Positions 28,781 through 37,965 of a stretch of 64,000 nucleotides of DNA are shown piece by piece (the stretch's first letter is position 1; each line of letters begins with the position of its first letter). The notes under the pieces are model-generated. The model made no database searches, was not told the origin of the DNA, and worked only from the letters and a program-made list of their open reading frames with translations. A program made the translations under genes and the position numbers. Source of the DNA: Planctomycetota bacterium (GTDB lineage: Bacteria > Planctomycetota > UBA1135 > GCA-002686595); contig JACKHV010000001.1 of assembly GCA_020638835.1 (NCBI GenBank), forward strand, positions 868,001-932,000, read 5' to 3'.

Positions 28781-29582
28781 TCAGGGTTTCGCGTTGCGGT
28801 TGGGGGTCGCGAGGAACGCGCGGCTGGCCTTGGGGGTCGAGTCGAGATGGTAGTCGAGGAAGCGCTCGGCGAGGTCGCGGAGCGCAACGAGACGGTCGGG
28901 GTCGGTGATGGCGTCCTCGGGCGGGAGCCGGTGCGCGCGCAGATCGACGAGCAGCGCCTCTCCGTCCTGCAACACGTCGATCGGCATCGTGCCGACCCGG
29001 CGGCCCGCGGCGCGCGACTCCTCGGCGCAGGACGCGCACAGGCGGCCTCCCGAGCCGGCGGAGAAGTGGGCGCGCGAGCGGTCCGTGCTGGTCGGCGGGG
29101 CGTTCCTGTCGCATGCCGCGCAGCGGGCGAGCGCGGGTGCGAGGCCGTGATTCTGCAGAAAGCCCAGTTCGAAGACAACGAGCGCGGCGTCCGGCGGCCG
29201 GTCGGCGTCGCCGAGGCGGTCCAGGCAGGCGGAGAGCAGCTCGTAGAGCTCGGGATCGGGCCTCCCCGGGCGCGAACCGAGGTCCGCCAGCTCGAGCATC
29301 GCCACCGCGGCGCGGTAGCGCGGCAGGTCCTCGCGCAGCGCCCGCCGCCGGCGCGTCACGTCTCCACGGCGCAGCTCGGCCAGCTCGCGGCGCGGACTCT
29401 GGCGCCACTCGAGCTCGAGCTCGTCGAAGAGGTCGAGCACGCCGAAGTAGCGCGAGTGCATCCGGTACGCGCCGCGCGCGAGCAGGTGCACGCGTCCGTG
29501 CTCGCGCGAGAGTGCCCGCACCACGAGCGAGGACTCGGAGTACGGGAAGCGACGCAGGACGAGGGCGCGGTCGGTGGGCACG
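28781..29582 (-). CDS. recO: DNA repair protein RecO
   Basis: The protein opens with the RecO OB-fold (RALVLRRFPYSESSLVVRALSREHGRVHLLARG given as two parts: ALVLRRFPYSESSLVV and HGRVHLLARGA). A helical domain follows with the C4 zinc site: CAACD near the middle and CASCAEE about 35 residues later. RecO loads RecA at gaps with RecR. The GTG at 29582 gives the family-like N-terminus VPTDRALVL. A GTG at 29671 would add 30 Pro-rich residues and cannot be excluded. It heads a minus-strand run with the TPR lipoprotein and lptE. Confidence 0.87.
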
Positions 29583-29728
29583 GGAGGAGGATCGCCGGGA
29601 CCCGGGTCGCCTTCAATCGAGGAGGCGGTTTTCGGGGACCCGCGCGGCGCCGGCGCGGGCTGCAGGAGCACTGGAGCAGGCCCGCGCTCGCCCAGGACCC
29701 GCTACACTCGCATCGGGGGCGCTGCAGC

Positions 29729-31426
29729 ATGAGACCCACGCAAGATCCTTCGACGACTCGCGGGTCGCGACCGCTCGCTCCGCGCGTCGACCGGAGCCGC
29801 CGGACGGCGGCTCTCGCGTGCTGGATCGCGACGTGTGCTACGGCCTCGCCCGCGCTCGCCGGAGAGTTCGCGCCTCCGCGCCCCCTCTCCACGGACTACG
29901 AGCCCGGTCCCGTCGTGCTCGGCGACCTGGACGGCGACGGACGGAACGACTTGGTCTCGCGCAGCTCGGGCGGCGCGCTCGTCTGGCGCCGGAACCTCGA
30001 CGGCGGCGCTTACGCCGCGGCGCAGTCGATCTGGCAACCCTCGGGTCCCACGAGCTTCCAACAGCTGCACTCGCTGCTCGCGCTCGACGTCGACGCGGAC
30101 GGTGACCTCGACGTCGAGTGGTCGGTGCAGTACATCGATCACTTCTTCCCCGACGGGTACGCCGTGTGGGTCGCCCCGAACCTCGGCGGAGGCACGTTCG
30201 GGCCGCGGCAGATCCTCCCGATCTGCGCCGACTACCCGCAGATCGTGCTGCTGCCCGCCGACCCCGACGGCGACGGGGACCGCGACCTCGTCGCCTTCGC
30301 CTCGTCAGGACTCGACGTCCAGATCCCCGCCGGCGGAGAAGTGCGCGGGACGGACCTGCCCGTCCCGACGGCGCCGCCGATCCCGAGCTGCGCCTTCGTC
30401 GATCCGGACGAAGCCTGGGAGACCTGGTTCGCCGCCGAGTACGACCTCGACGGGGACGGAGATCTCGACCTCGTGCGCTTCGGTCCGGACGGCGTCCGCT
30501 GGTTCGACAATCTGGGGACGACCGGCTTCGCACCGGGCTCGACGCTGACGTCCGACTGGTACTCGTACGGAGCTCGCTTCGTCGACCTGGACGCGGACGG
30601 CGACGCCGACTTCCTGGCGGCGAAGACCGCCGGCTCGGTCGGCACGCTCGTGCGACGCATGAACGCGGGAGGAGCTGCCTTCGGCGGCGAACAGCTCGTC
30701 GCGAGCGGCGCTCCGATCACTCGGACCACGACGCCGACCGACTTCGACGGAGACGGAGACCTCGACCTCGTCGCCGGAGACCACGGCAGCCCCGGCACCT
30801 GGTACTTCGAGCGATCCGGGCCGCTGAGCTTCCTTCCGCCGGTCGACCTCGGCGCGCTGCACGTGCAGCAGTTGCTGACGGACGACGCGGACGGCGACGG
30901 CGACGTGGATCTGCTCGTTCGGGGACAGGTTCCGACCGACGGGCTGTACTGGATCGAGAACCTGCTCGTCACCCCCGGCGCGTTGTTCTGCACTGGCGAC
31001 GCGGCCGGTTGTCCGTGCTCCAACACGACGCTGTTCGGCGACGACGAGGGCTGCCGCAACTCGACGGGGCGCGGGGCGCGGCTGCGGACGAGCGGATCGG
31101 CGATCGTCGCGCACGACAACCTCGAGCTGCGCGTCGAGCAGGCCCGCGCGAACCAGCCGTTCATGCTGCTCCAAGGGCGCAACTCGATCGCGCTGCCGTT
31201 CAAGGACGGCGTGCTGTGCGCGGGATCTCCGTCGTTGCGCATCCTGCGGGGAACGCTCGACGCGGCGGGGCGCGCGGAGACGGGCGGAGTCTCGGTCGTG
31301 ACGGAAGGTGCGATCCCAGGGCCCGGGCAGCTGCGGTACTACCAGGCGTGGTTCCGCGATCCGCAGGTGTCGGTGTGCGGGACGGGGTCGAACTTCACGA
31401 ACGCGGTCGCGATCGCCTGGGAATGA
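29729..31426 (+). CDS. Secreted FG-GAP propeller protein with lineage-type C-terminal domain
   Basis: The 565-residue exported protein has a signal peptide after a basic N-terminus (AALACWIATCATASPALAG). Seven FG-GAP/VCBS-like motifs follow (DLDGDGRNDLV, DVDADGDLDV, DPDGDGDRDLV, DLDGDGDLDLV, DLDADGDADFL, DFDGDGDLDLV and DADGDGDVDLLV), predicting a calcium-binding beta-propeller. From 30986 a Cys-containing C-terminal domain of about 146 residues begins (FCTGDAAGCPCSN, then YYQAWFRDP). The same domain ends the protein at 33955-35250. Presumed cell-surface or extracellular; partner unknown. Confidence 0.82.
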   Translation: MRPTQDPSTTRGSRPLAPRVDRSRRTAALACWIATCATASPALAGEFAPPRPLSTDYEPGPVVLGDLDGDGRNDLVSRSSGGALVWRRNLDGGAYAAAQSIWQPSGPTSFQQLHSLLALDVDADGDLDVEWSVQYIDHFFPDGYAVWVAPNLGGGTFGPRQILPICADYPQIVLLPADPDGDGDRDLVAFASSGLDVQIPAGGEVRGTDLPVPTAPPIPSCAFVDPDEAWETWFAAEYDLDGDGDLDLVRFGPDGVRWFDNLGTTGFAPGSTLTSDWYSYGARFVDLDADGDADFLAAKTAGSVGTLVRRMNAGGAAFGGEQLVASGAPITRTTTPTDFDGDGDLDLVAGDHGSPGTWYFERSGPLSFLPPVDLGALHVQQLLTDDADGDGDVDLLVRGQVPTDGLYWIENLLVTPGALFCTGDAAGCPCSNTTLFGDDEGCRNSTGRGARLRTSGSAIVAHDNLELRVEQARANQPFMLLQGRNSIALPFKDGVLCAGSPSLRILRGTLDAAGRAETGGVSVVTEGAIPGPGQLRYYQAWFRDPQVSVCGTGSNFTNAVAIAWE

Positions 31427-31462
31427 AGCTCGGACCCTCGTCGACGCGCGGCGCGGCTCGAC

Positions 31463-32830
31463 TCAACCCGCGCGCTGCGAGAGCTGCTTCGGTTCGCGAT
31501 CGTTCGCGTCGTTCACTTCCCGCGTCACGCGCACGGTGATCACGCGGCGGTCGGACGCTTCTCGCACCTCGAACTGCACGCCCTTCCACTCGAAGCGTTG
31601 GCCTGACTTCGGGAAGTGGCCGAGTTCCGACAGCACGAAGCCGCCGAGCGTCTCGAAGTCAGCTTCTTCCGGCAGCTCGAGCCCGAGCGCTTCGTTGACG
31701 TCGGAGACGTGCAGGCTCGCGTCGACGTCGGTGACGCCGGGCGCGACGTGGCGGACCTCGTCGGGTTCTTCGTGGTCGAAGCTCTCCTGGATCTCGCCGA
31801 CGATCTCGCCGAGCACGTCGCCGAGCGTGACGAGCCCCGCGGTTCCGCCGTACTCGTCGAGCACGATCGCCATCTTCTGGCGCGCTTGGCGGAACTCCTT
31901 GAGGAGCTCGGCGACCGACTTGGTCTCCGGCACGAAGTACGCGGGCTGCAGGTAGTCCTCGAGCTTCGCGGTCTCGAGGTCTTCCGAGGCGAGCATGCCG
32001 ACCACGCCGCGCGCGGAGATCGACCCGATGATCGTGTCGATCGTGTCGCGGTAGACCGGGATGCGACTGTGGCCCTCGAGCGCCGCGAGCGCGATCGCCG
32101 CGCGCAGGCCCTCGGAGACCTCGATCCCGTGGACCTCGGTGCGCGGCGTCATCACCGCGGCGACGTCGACCGCGCCGAACTCGATCACGTTCTCGATCAG
32201 CTCGCGCTCGACGTCGTCCAGCCCGTCCTTGCGGCCGGCGTCCTCGACGACGTCGCGCAGGCCTTCGACGAGCTCGCGCGACGTGCGCGGATCTTCTTCG
32301 ATGCCGAACATGCGCATCAGCGCGCGACGCGACCACTCGAGCGCGGCGACGACGCCGAACAGCGGCAACTGCACGAGGTGGAAGACGGGCAGCGCGCGCA
32401 CGAGCATCGCGTCACCGTGGCGTCGCGCGATGATCGCGGGGAGCGACTCGGTGAACAGGAAGATCACCGGCACGGCGACGACCAGCGCTCCGATCACCTC
32501 CAACCAGTGCGGCATGTCGCGCCGCGCGAAGGCGTCGAGCACGAGCACGATGAAGACGAGGTCACAGCTCTTCTTCAGCAGGCTCGCGCTGGTGATCAGC
32601 GAGTCGGCCCGCGCGAGCAGCGTCTCCAGGCGGTTGCGCGACTCTCCCTCCGGAGTGATCGCGAGGACGCGCGCGCGGTGCGAGCGGGCCAGGGAGGCGC
32701 GGAGCAGGGCGAGGCTGCCGGACAAGAGGAGCAGCAGGCAGGCGATTCCGAGCGCCGTCCAGTCGTCCTGGAGCCAGTGAGATGGGGGCAGGGAGGTGGG
32801 CGTCTCGGCCGCCGCGAGAAAGAAGATCAA
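31463..32830 (-). CDS. CNNM/CorC-type transporter-like protein with CBS pair
   Basis: The protein has an N-terminal CNNM/DUF21 membrane domain of three or four helices (including LGIACLLLLLSGSLALL and VIGALVVAVPVIFLF). A CBS pair follows (VMTPRTEVHGIEVSEGL and ARQKMAIVLDEYGGTAGLVTL). It ends in a CorC_HlyC domain (FETLGGFVLSELGHFPKSG). Relatives act in Mg2+ or Co2+ efflux, or are called hemolysin C-like. The start is uncertain: no ATG lies before the first helix, and a TTG at 32830 (LIFFLAAAETPTS) is the best option seen. Far-upstream starts overlap the divergent sigma gene and look spurious. Confidence 0.8.
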   Translation of the reverse strand: MIFFLAAAETPTSLPPSHWLQDDWTALGIACLLLLLSGSLALLRASLARSHRARVLAITPEGESRNRLETLLARADSLITSASLLKKSCDLVFIVLVLDAFARRDMPHWLEVIGALVVAVPVIFLFTESLPAIIARRHGDAMLVRALPVFHLVQLPLFGVVAALEWSRRALMRMFGIEEDPRTSRELVEGLRDVVEDAGRKDGLDDVERELIENVIEFGAVDVAAVMTPRTEVHGIEVSEGLRAAIALAALEGHSRIPVYRDTIDTIIGSISARGVVGMLASEDLETAKLEDYLQPAYFVPETKSVAELLKEFRQARQKMAIVLDEYGGTAGLVTLGDVLGEIVGEIQESFDHEEPDEVRHVAPGVTDVDASLHVSDVNEALGLELPEEADFETLGGFVLSELGHFPKSGQRFEWKGVQFEVREASDRRVITVRVTREVNDANDREPKQLSQRAG

Positions 32831-33055
32831 AGGGAGCGCTGGGCTGTTCAGGATCGGTCGAGGGGGAAGGACCCCATAGGAATGTAGCCGCCAGGGGGGC
32901 CGGCGGGGAGTTCCGGGGCGAAAAGGGCGCGCACCGCGCCTGTTCCGGACTCGTAGCACGGGCGAGGGTGTGTTTCGCCCGCGGAACGCCCGAAGCGGGC
33001 CGCGGGCCCCGAGGGGCGCGCCGGGCACTGGCACGCGACGTGCGAAGGGGGGCGC

Positions 33056-33847
33056 GTGAACTCCACCCCGCTCGCCACCATCGTGCGCCTCGACGCCTCG
33101 CCCGCCCTCGAGATCCCCACCGCGACGCGCACCCGACTCCGGCGGCGCGGCGTGGTGCTCACGCCCCTCGCCGAGGAGGACGGCGCGACCTTCCGGGCAC
33201 GCCTCGAGACGGCCCTCCTCGCCCTCTTCCGCGACGAACGACAGGCGGCGGACTTCGAAGCCCTCCACGGCTTCACCGCCGCCCGCCTCGTTTCGTCGAT
33301 CTCCCGCGAGCTGCGCGGGGGCGCGCGGCGCCTCGATCCCGTCGACCTGGTGCAGGACGTGTTCATCAACGTCTACCGCTACGCGGGCTCCTTCCGCGAT
33401 GAGCGCGCGAGCTCCTTCCAGGTCTGGATCGGCGCCATCGCCCGCAACATCGTGCGCCGTGCGATGAGCGGATCCCGCGCGACCTCACTGCAAGCCTTCC
33501 CCGAGGATCTGCAGGAACCCGCCGACCTGCGCCCGGGCCCGAGCAGCCAGCTGCAGTCGATCGAGGACCAGCGCGCGCTGCGCGCCGCGTGGCTGATCTT
33601 CCTCGGTCACTACCTCGAGGCCTACGCCGGCCTGAGCCGTCGCGACAAGCGCGCGCTCGAGCTGGTCGAGGTCGAAGAGCGCTCCTACAAGGAGTGCTGC
33701 GAGCTGCTCGGCGTCGGCATGTCGAACATGAAGATGATCATGTTCCGCGCGCGCAAGCGCATCCAGGCGAAGATGGCGCGCTCGATGGGGGTGGACGAGA
33801 CCGCCGCCGGATCGACCGAAGTCGATGCGGCCCGCCTGGCCGGTTGA
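33056..33847 (+). CDS. ECF-like RNA polymerase sigma factor
   Basis: The 263-residue protein has sigma region 2 (RLDPVDLVQDVFINVYRYAG, with the core-binding and -10 helices) and region 4 near the C-terminus (YKECCELLGVGMSNMKMIMF, helix-turn-helix). About 75 residues precede region 2, longer than standard ECF factors, and a short acidic tail follows. No anti-sigma gene is adjacent. GTG start with a GAAGGGG sequence just upstream. The gene is divergent from the CNNM gene and followed by a strong terminator. Confidence 0.85.
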   Translation: MNSTPLATIVRLDASPALEIPTATRTRLRRRGVVLTPLAEEDGATFRARLETALLALFRDERQAADFEALHGFTAARLVSSISRELRGGARRLDPVDLVQDVFINVYRYAGSFRDERASSFQVWIGAIARNIVRRAMSGSRATSLQAFPEDLQEPADLRPGPSSQLQSIEDQRALRAAWLIFLGHYLEAYAGLSRRDKRALELVEVEERSYKECCELLGVGMSNMKMIMFRARKRIQAKMARSMGVDETAAGSTEVDAARLAG

Positions 33848-33879
33848 TCGGCGGCGGAGCGCTTCGTTCCGCGAACGCA

Positions 33880-33915
33880 GCGAGGGGCGCACGACGTCGA
33901 TCGTGCGCCCCTCGC
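33880..33915. terminator. Bidirectional hairpin terminator between convergent genes
   Basis: A perfect 15-bp stem (33880-33894 with 33901-33915, GAGGGGCGCACGA core) has a six-base loop. It sits between the sigma-factor stop (33847) and the stop of the convergent secreted protein gene (33955). T runs are lacking, so efficiency is unknown. Confidence 0.75.
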
Positions 33916-33954
33916 CAGTTCCGCCTCGCGTGCGCCGCGAGCAGTCCTGCGCCG

Positions 33955-35250
33955 CTACGGCGTGAACTCGACCTCCAGCGCGCGGCTCGTGTTGAAGCCT
34001 GCGCCGCCCGCGGCGGGGTCGCGGAACCAGTACTGGAAGTACCAGGTCGAGCCGGCCGTCACCGGCCCGAGCGCGGCGTGCGGTTCGTTCGCGTCGAACG
34101 GCCGCCAGGCGAAGCCCGACGGGTCGGTCGGCGCGGGGCCCACGCGCTGGTGCGGCGTGCCGACGCACAGGAAGCCGTCGCCGAAGGGCGTGAGCGTCGT
34201 GCTCGAGCCGTAGAAGAACACGCCCGGCGTGTTCGCCGGCGCGGGTCCGGCCTCGAGCTCGAGATCGTTCGCCGCGATGCTCGTGGAACCCGCGAAGTGG
34301 ATCTGCGCCGCGGAGCCGCTCGAGTTCACGGTGGAGTCGCAGAAAGTCGCCGGGCCGTCGCCGTTCGGGTCCAGCAGGAAGCCCAGCACGGCGTCCGCGC
34401 CGCGGAAGCGTCCGTAGTAGTCACCGCAGATTCGGCCGTCGTTCGCGACGTCCGCCGCGCGGCTCTCGCCGAGCACGCCGAAAAGCTCGAGGTCGGACCA
34501 CTGGCCGTCGGAGAACAGCGCGGCGCGACGCTGCCCGCCGCCCATGGGCAGCACTTCGCCGACGATGTCGCCCAGGTCGTTCATGCCGCGCACGCGCATC
34601 TCGGCGAAGCCCGGTCGCTCGATGTCCCGCCACGTCCCCGCCAAGGGGTCGTGCAGGAATCCGCGCCAAGGACTCACGTCGTCGGGGCGGTAATTGCCGA
34701 GGATGCGCCCCTGCGCATCGACGTCGGCCAGCTCGGTCGCGTGCGCGCCGGGGAAGTCGAAGACGAGCGGCGTGTCGTTCACGTACAGCAGGCCGTGGTG
34801 GCTCGCGTCCGTCCCGACGAGGTATCCGACGCGCACACCCGCATCGTTCGCGCCCTGGAGGAAGCTGGTCGAGAAGGGCAAGGCCTGCAGGGCGGACCAG
34901 CCTCCGTTCGTGTACTCCGCGGGACCGGGGATGCCGGCTCCGCCGACGACGTACGCCACGGCCACTCCTCCCTCGCTCATGCCCTCGAAGGAGGTGATGC
35001 TCGCTCCCGGCCAGTCGACGGTCGTCATCGCGCCGTTCGCGTCACGCAGGTATCCGTGCTTGCCGCCCGTCGACGAGTGGGAGCCGACCACGCGCCCCTG
35101 CGCATCGATGCCGCGTGCGTAGGTGATGTCGGAGCCGGAGAAGACGAAGCGCTCGAGGGTGGGCTGCTGGGCGAAGGCCGCACTGCTGAGCACGATGAGC
35201 GCGCTGCCGATGCGTGCGGAGAAGTGTCGAGTAGGAGCGATGGCAGTCAT
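33955..35250 (-). CDS. Secreted HAF-repeat-like protein with lineage-type C-terminal domain
   Basis: The 431-residue protein has a signal peptide (IGSALIVLSSAAFAQQ). Five or six degenerate repeats follow of the HAF / extracellular-repeat kind, each with a G-x-N/D-x-x-G-x-V/I-G turn: GIDAQGRVVGS, GANDAGVRVGY, DVDAQGRILGNY, GMNDLGDIVGE and DVANDGRICGDY. This is likely a beta-propeller. The C-terminal domain (33955-34344; NDLELEAGPAPANTP, PFGDGFLCVG, YFQYWFRDP, GFNTSRA) is the same as in the protein at 29729. No enzymatic motif is visible. Confidence 0.75.
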   Translation of the reverse strand: MTAIAPTRHFSARIGSALIVLSSAAFAQQPTLERFVFSGSDITYARGIDAQGRVVGSHSSTGGKHGYLRDANGAMTTVDWPGASITSFEGMSEGGVAVAYVVGGAGIPGPAEYTNGGWSALQALPFSTSFLQGANDAGVRVGYLVGTDASHHGLLYVNDTPLVFDFPGAHATELADVDAQGRILGNYRPDDVSPWRGFLHDPLAGTWRDIERPGFAEMRVRGMNDLGDIVGEVLPMGGGQRRAALFSDGQWSDLELFGVLGESRAADVANDGRICGDYYGRFRGADAVLGFLLDPNGDGPATFCDSTVNSSGSAAQIHFAGSTSIAANDLELEAGPAPANTPGVFFYGSSTTLTPFGDGFLCVGTPHQRVGPAPTDPSGFAWRPFDANEPHAALGPVTAGSTWYFQYWFRDPAAGGAGFNTSRALEVEFTP

Positions 35251-35451
35251 GCTGGGAGCAGGGTAGAGGGAAGCCGTCCGTGGTGAGAGCGGTGTCGAGT
35301 CGGATCTAAGACGACGCTCGCGCCAGGTCACGCTGCGCCGTCCGCGCGCGGACCTCTCGAGGATCTCAGGCGGCCGCGCGCGGGCGACCGGGACCGCCGC
35401 CGCCCCGCGTCGACTTGGCGGGGGACAGGTCGCACCTGCTAACCTCTCGCC

Positions 35452-36720
35452 ATGCAGAGCGCGGACCTCCTGATCACGAACATCGGCGAACTCGCCACTC
35501 CAGAGGGCCGTACCGCCCGGAGCGGCGCGGCCCTCGCTGCGACGAAGCGCGTGAAGGGCGCGGCGATCGCAGTCGTCGGCGAACGGATCGCCGCCGTCGG
35601 TCCGGAGGCCGAGGTGCGCGCGGAGTGGCAGGCAGCGCGCGAGGTGGACGCCGAGGGCGGACTCGCGATCCCCGGCTTCGTCGACTCGCACACGCATCCG
35701 GTCTTCGACGGGACGCGGGAAGACGAGTTCGAGATGCGCGTCGCGGGCAAGACCTACGTCGAGATCAGCCAAGCCGGCGGCGGGATCGTCTCGAGCGTGC
35801 GCGGTGTGCGCGCGGCCTCGGAGGAACAACTCCTCGCCAAGCTGCTGCCGCGCCTCGATCGCTTCTTGGCGCTCGGCACGACCACCGTCGAGGCGAAGAC
35901 GGGGTACGGGCTGTCGCACGAGGACGAGCTGAAGTGTCTGCGCGTGATCGCCGCGGCGAACAAGCTGCACGCGGTCGAACTCGTTCCGACCTTCCTCGGC
36001 GCACACGACTTCCCGCTCGATTTTCGCGAGCGCAAGTCGGAGTACGTGGACCTCTTGTACGAGGAGATGCTGCCCGCCGTCGCCGAGTCGGGCCTCGCCG
36101 AGTACTGCGATGTGTTCACCGAGTCGCACGTCTACAACCTCGAACAGTCGCGTCGCCTGATGCAACGCGGGCGCGAGCTCGGGCTCGGCATTCGCATGCA
36201 CGTCGATCAGCTGACTTCCGGCGGGGGAGCGCAGCTCGCCGCCGAGCTCGGCGCGGCGAGCGCCGACCACTTGGAGTGCGTCTCGCCCGAAGGCATCGAG
36301 GCGCTCGCCGCCGCCGGCGTGATCCCGGTGCTCTGTCCGCTCGTGCCGCTCTTCCTGCGCGTCGAGCAGGAAGCGCCGGCGCGCCGCATGATCCAGGGCG
36401 GGCTCGCTCCCGCGCTGGCGACGGACTTCAACCCCGGGTCGTGCTACACGCAGTCGATGCCGGAAGTGCTCACGTGGGCCGCGCTGCGCTACGGGATGAG
36501 CGCGGGCGAGACGCTCACGGCGGCGACGCTCAACGCCGCGGTCTCGCTCGGACGCGGCGAACGCCTGGGCAGCTTGGAGGTCGGCAAGCAGGCGGACGTC
36601 GCGGTGCTGCAGCTCGACGGCCTCGCGTTCCTCACCTACGAGTTCGGTTGGAACCCCGTACGGAAGGTGTTCAAGGCGGGCCGCTTGGTTCTCGACCGAG
36701 CGCGGACCGCGATCGGGTAG
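35452..36720 (+). CDS. hutI: Imidazolonepropionase
   Basis: The 422-residue amidohydrolase converts imidazolone-5-propionate to N-formimino-L-glutamate in histidine breakdown. Metal and substrate motifs of HutI are present: IPGFVDSHTHPVFDG, TTVEAKTGYGLSHEDELK, TFLGAHDFPLDF, MHVDQLTSGGGAQLA, SADHLEC and LATDFNPGSCYTQSMP. No hutH, hutU or hutG is next to it, so the rest of the pathway must be elsewhere. The gene is followed after 39 bases by exported proteins of unknown role. Confidence 0.95.
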   Translation: MQSADLLITNIGELATPEGRTARSGAALAATKRVKGAAIAVVGERIAAVGPEAEVRAEWQAAREVDAEGGLAIPGFVDSHTHPVFDGTREDEFEMRVAGKTYVEISQAGGGIVSSVRGVRAASEEQLLAKLLPRLDRFLALGTTTVEAKTGYGLSHEDELKCLRVIAAANKLHAVELVPTFLGAHDFPLDFRERKSEYVDLLYEEMLPAVAESGLAEYCDVFTESHVYNLEQSRRLMQRGRELGLGIRMHVDQLTSGGGAQLAAELGAASADHLECVSPEGIEALAAAGVIPVLCPLVPLFLRVEQEAPARRMIQGGLAPALATDFNPGSCYTQSMPEVLTWAALRYGMSAGETLTAATLNAAVSLGRGERLGSLEVGKQADVAVLQLDGLAFLTYEFGWNPVRKVFKAGRLVLDRARTAIG

Positions 36721-36759
36721 ACTGGCGCGCGGCCCCCCCAGCCCAGGAGTTGCAGCTCG

Positions 36760-37965
36760 ATGAGAACTTCCGTGACCTGCAAGCCGCGCCGCCTTCCGAT
36801 CCTCGCCCTCGCGGGCCTGTTGACCTTCTGGTCCGCCTCGGCGGTCCCGCAACGCGCGTCGACGCACCCCGCCGCGTCCGTTCAGGACGACGACGACGAA
36901 GGGCCGGTCTGCAAGAAGTGCCGCTCCGAAGGACGCGAGCCGTGCCCCGAGCACGAGAAGCACGAGTGTGCGCTCGAGGAAAGCGTGCTCTTCTGCAGCG
37001 AAGTCGCGGACTGCGCCACCTGCGGCGGGACGGGCTACGTCGACTGCCCCTTCTGCGACAACGATTCGGTCCAGTCCGGCCTCGAGAAGCGCCGCGCCGA
37101 CATCGTGCGCCGCGGCGAGAAGAACGCCTGGCTCGAGAAGGAACTCGGCAAGAAGGTGCGCTACGCCGAGTCCGAGCACTTCATCGTCATCTGGGAGATG
37201 AAGGACATGAAGGTCGACAAGGTGCGCAAGTCTCCGCACGAGATGCTGCACCTGACGATCGAGCGCATGGAACGGCTGTTCGACCTCTACCTCGAGAAGC
37301 TCGGTGCGCGCGAGGGGGACTTCGCGGAGAAGGCACTCGTCGCGATCTGGTGGTGGCCGATGGACCAGGAAGACGCGTCAGCGCGACTCTGCGGCTCGAC
37401 GTCGTCCGTCGGCGTGAAGCTCTACGGCGGCAAGCCGCGCTACAGCACCTGCGGCGCGAAGCAGAACTTCAAGGACGACGAAGCGCTGCACCAGAGCCTC
37501 GTGCACAACGTCGCGCACCTCCTGCTGTCGCACCAACGCCCGAGCTACTGGATCGGGAACGACCGCAAGGGCTGGGCGGACGCCGGCGTCGCGCACTGGT
37601 TCGAGTACGAGCTGAGCGGGACCTGTCGCAACTACTGCTACGAGGAACAGAACACCAAGCGCGACTTCAAGGGCGGCAAGTTCAAGGTCGGCGTGCGCAA
37701 GCTCGTCGCGCTGGGCAAGCAAGCCTCGATGTCGTCCGTGATGCAGAAGCAGACGACCGAGCTGACGCCCGACGAACACGCGCTCGCCTTCAGCTACGTC
37801 GACTATCTGATGCAGAAAGACGGCAAGGCGCTGAACAAGCTCCTGATTCAGCTTCGAGAACGGCGCGAGACGCGCGATGCTCTGCAGGACACCTTCGGCA
37901 TCTCGATCCTGGAGTTCGAGGAACTCTGGAAGGCCTGGGTGCTCGAGACCTACCCGACCCGCTGA
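36760..37965 (+). CDS. Exported protein with DnaJ-like zinc-finger and degenerate gluzincin-like domain
   Basis: The 401-residue protein has an N-terminal signal sequence (LAGLLTFWSASAV) and a Cys-rich segment with DnaJ-type pairs (CKKCRSEGREPCPEH and CATCGGTGYVDCPFCDN). The C-terminal half has a peptidase-MA/DUF1570-like layout. The zinc motif HExxH reads HNVAH (Glu to Asn), and the downstream WxxEG motif reads WADAGVAHWFE. Both catalytic-site acids look lost, so it is probably a non-catalytic binding protein. Its stop overlaps the next start (TGATG), so the two are likely made together. Confidence 0.7.
   Translation: MRTSVTCKPRRLPILALAGLLTFWSASAVPQRASTHPAASVQDDDDEGPVCKKCRSEGREPCPEHEKHECALEESVLFCSEVADCATCGGTGYVDCPFCDNDSVQSGLEKRRADIVRRGEKNAWLEKELGKKVRYAESEHFIVIWEMKDMKVDKVRKSPHEMLHLTIERMERLFDLYLEKLGAREGDFAEKALVAIWWWPMDQEDASARLCGSTSSVGVKLYGGKPRYSTCGAKQNFKDDEALHQSLVHNVAHLLLSHQRPSYWIGNDRKGWADAGVAHWFEYELSGTCRNYCYEEQNTKRDFKGGKFKVGVRKLVALGKQASMSSVMQKQTTELTPDEHALAFSYVDYLMQKDGKALNKLLIQLRERRETRDALQDTFGISILEFEELWKAWVLETYPTR

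Noticed and set aside
27734..29728. Long upstream extension of the FG-GAP protein at 29729
   Set aside because: The extension is antisense to recO and the TPR lipoprotein, whereas the ATG at 29729 is followed by a proper signal peptide.
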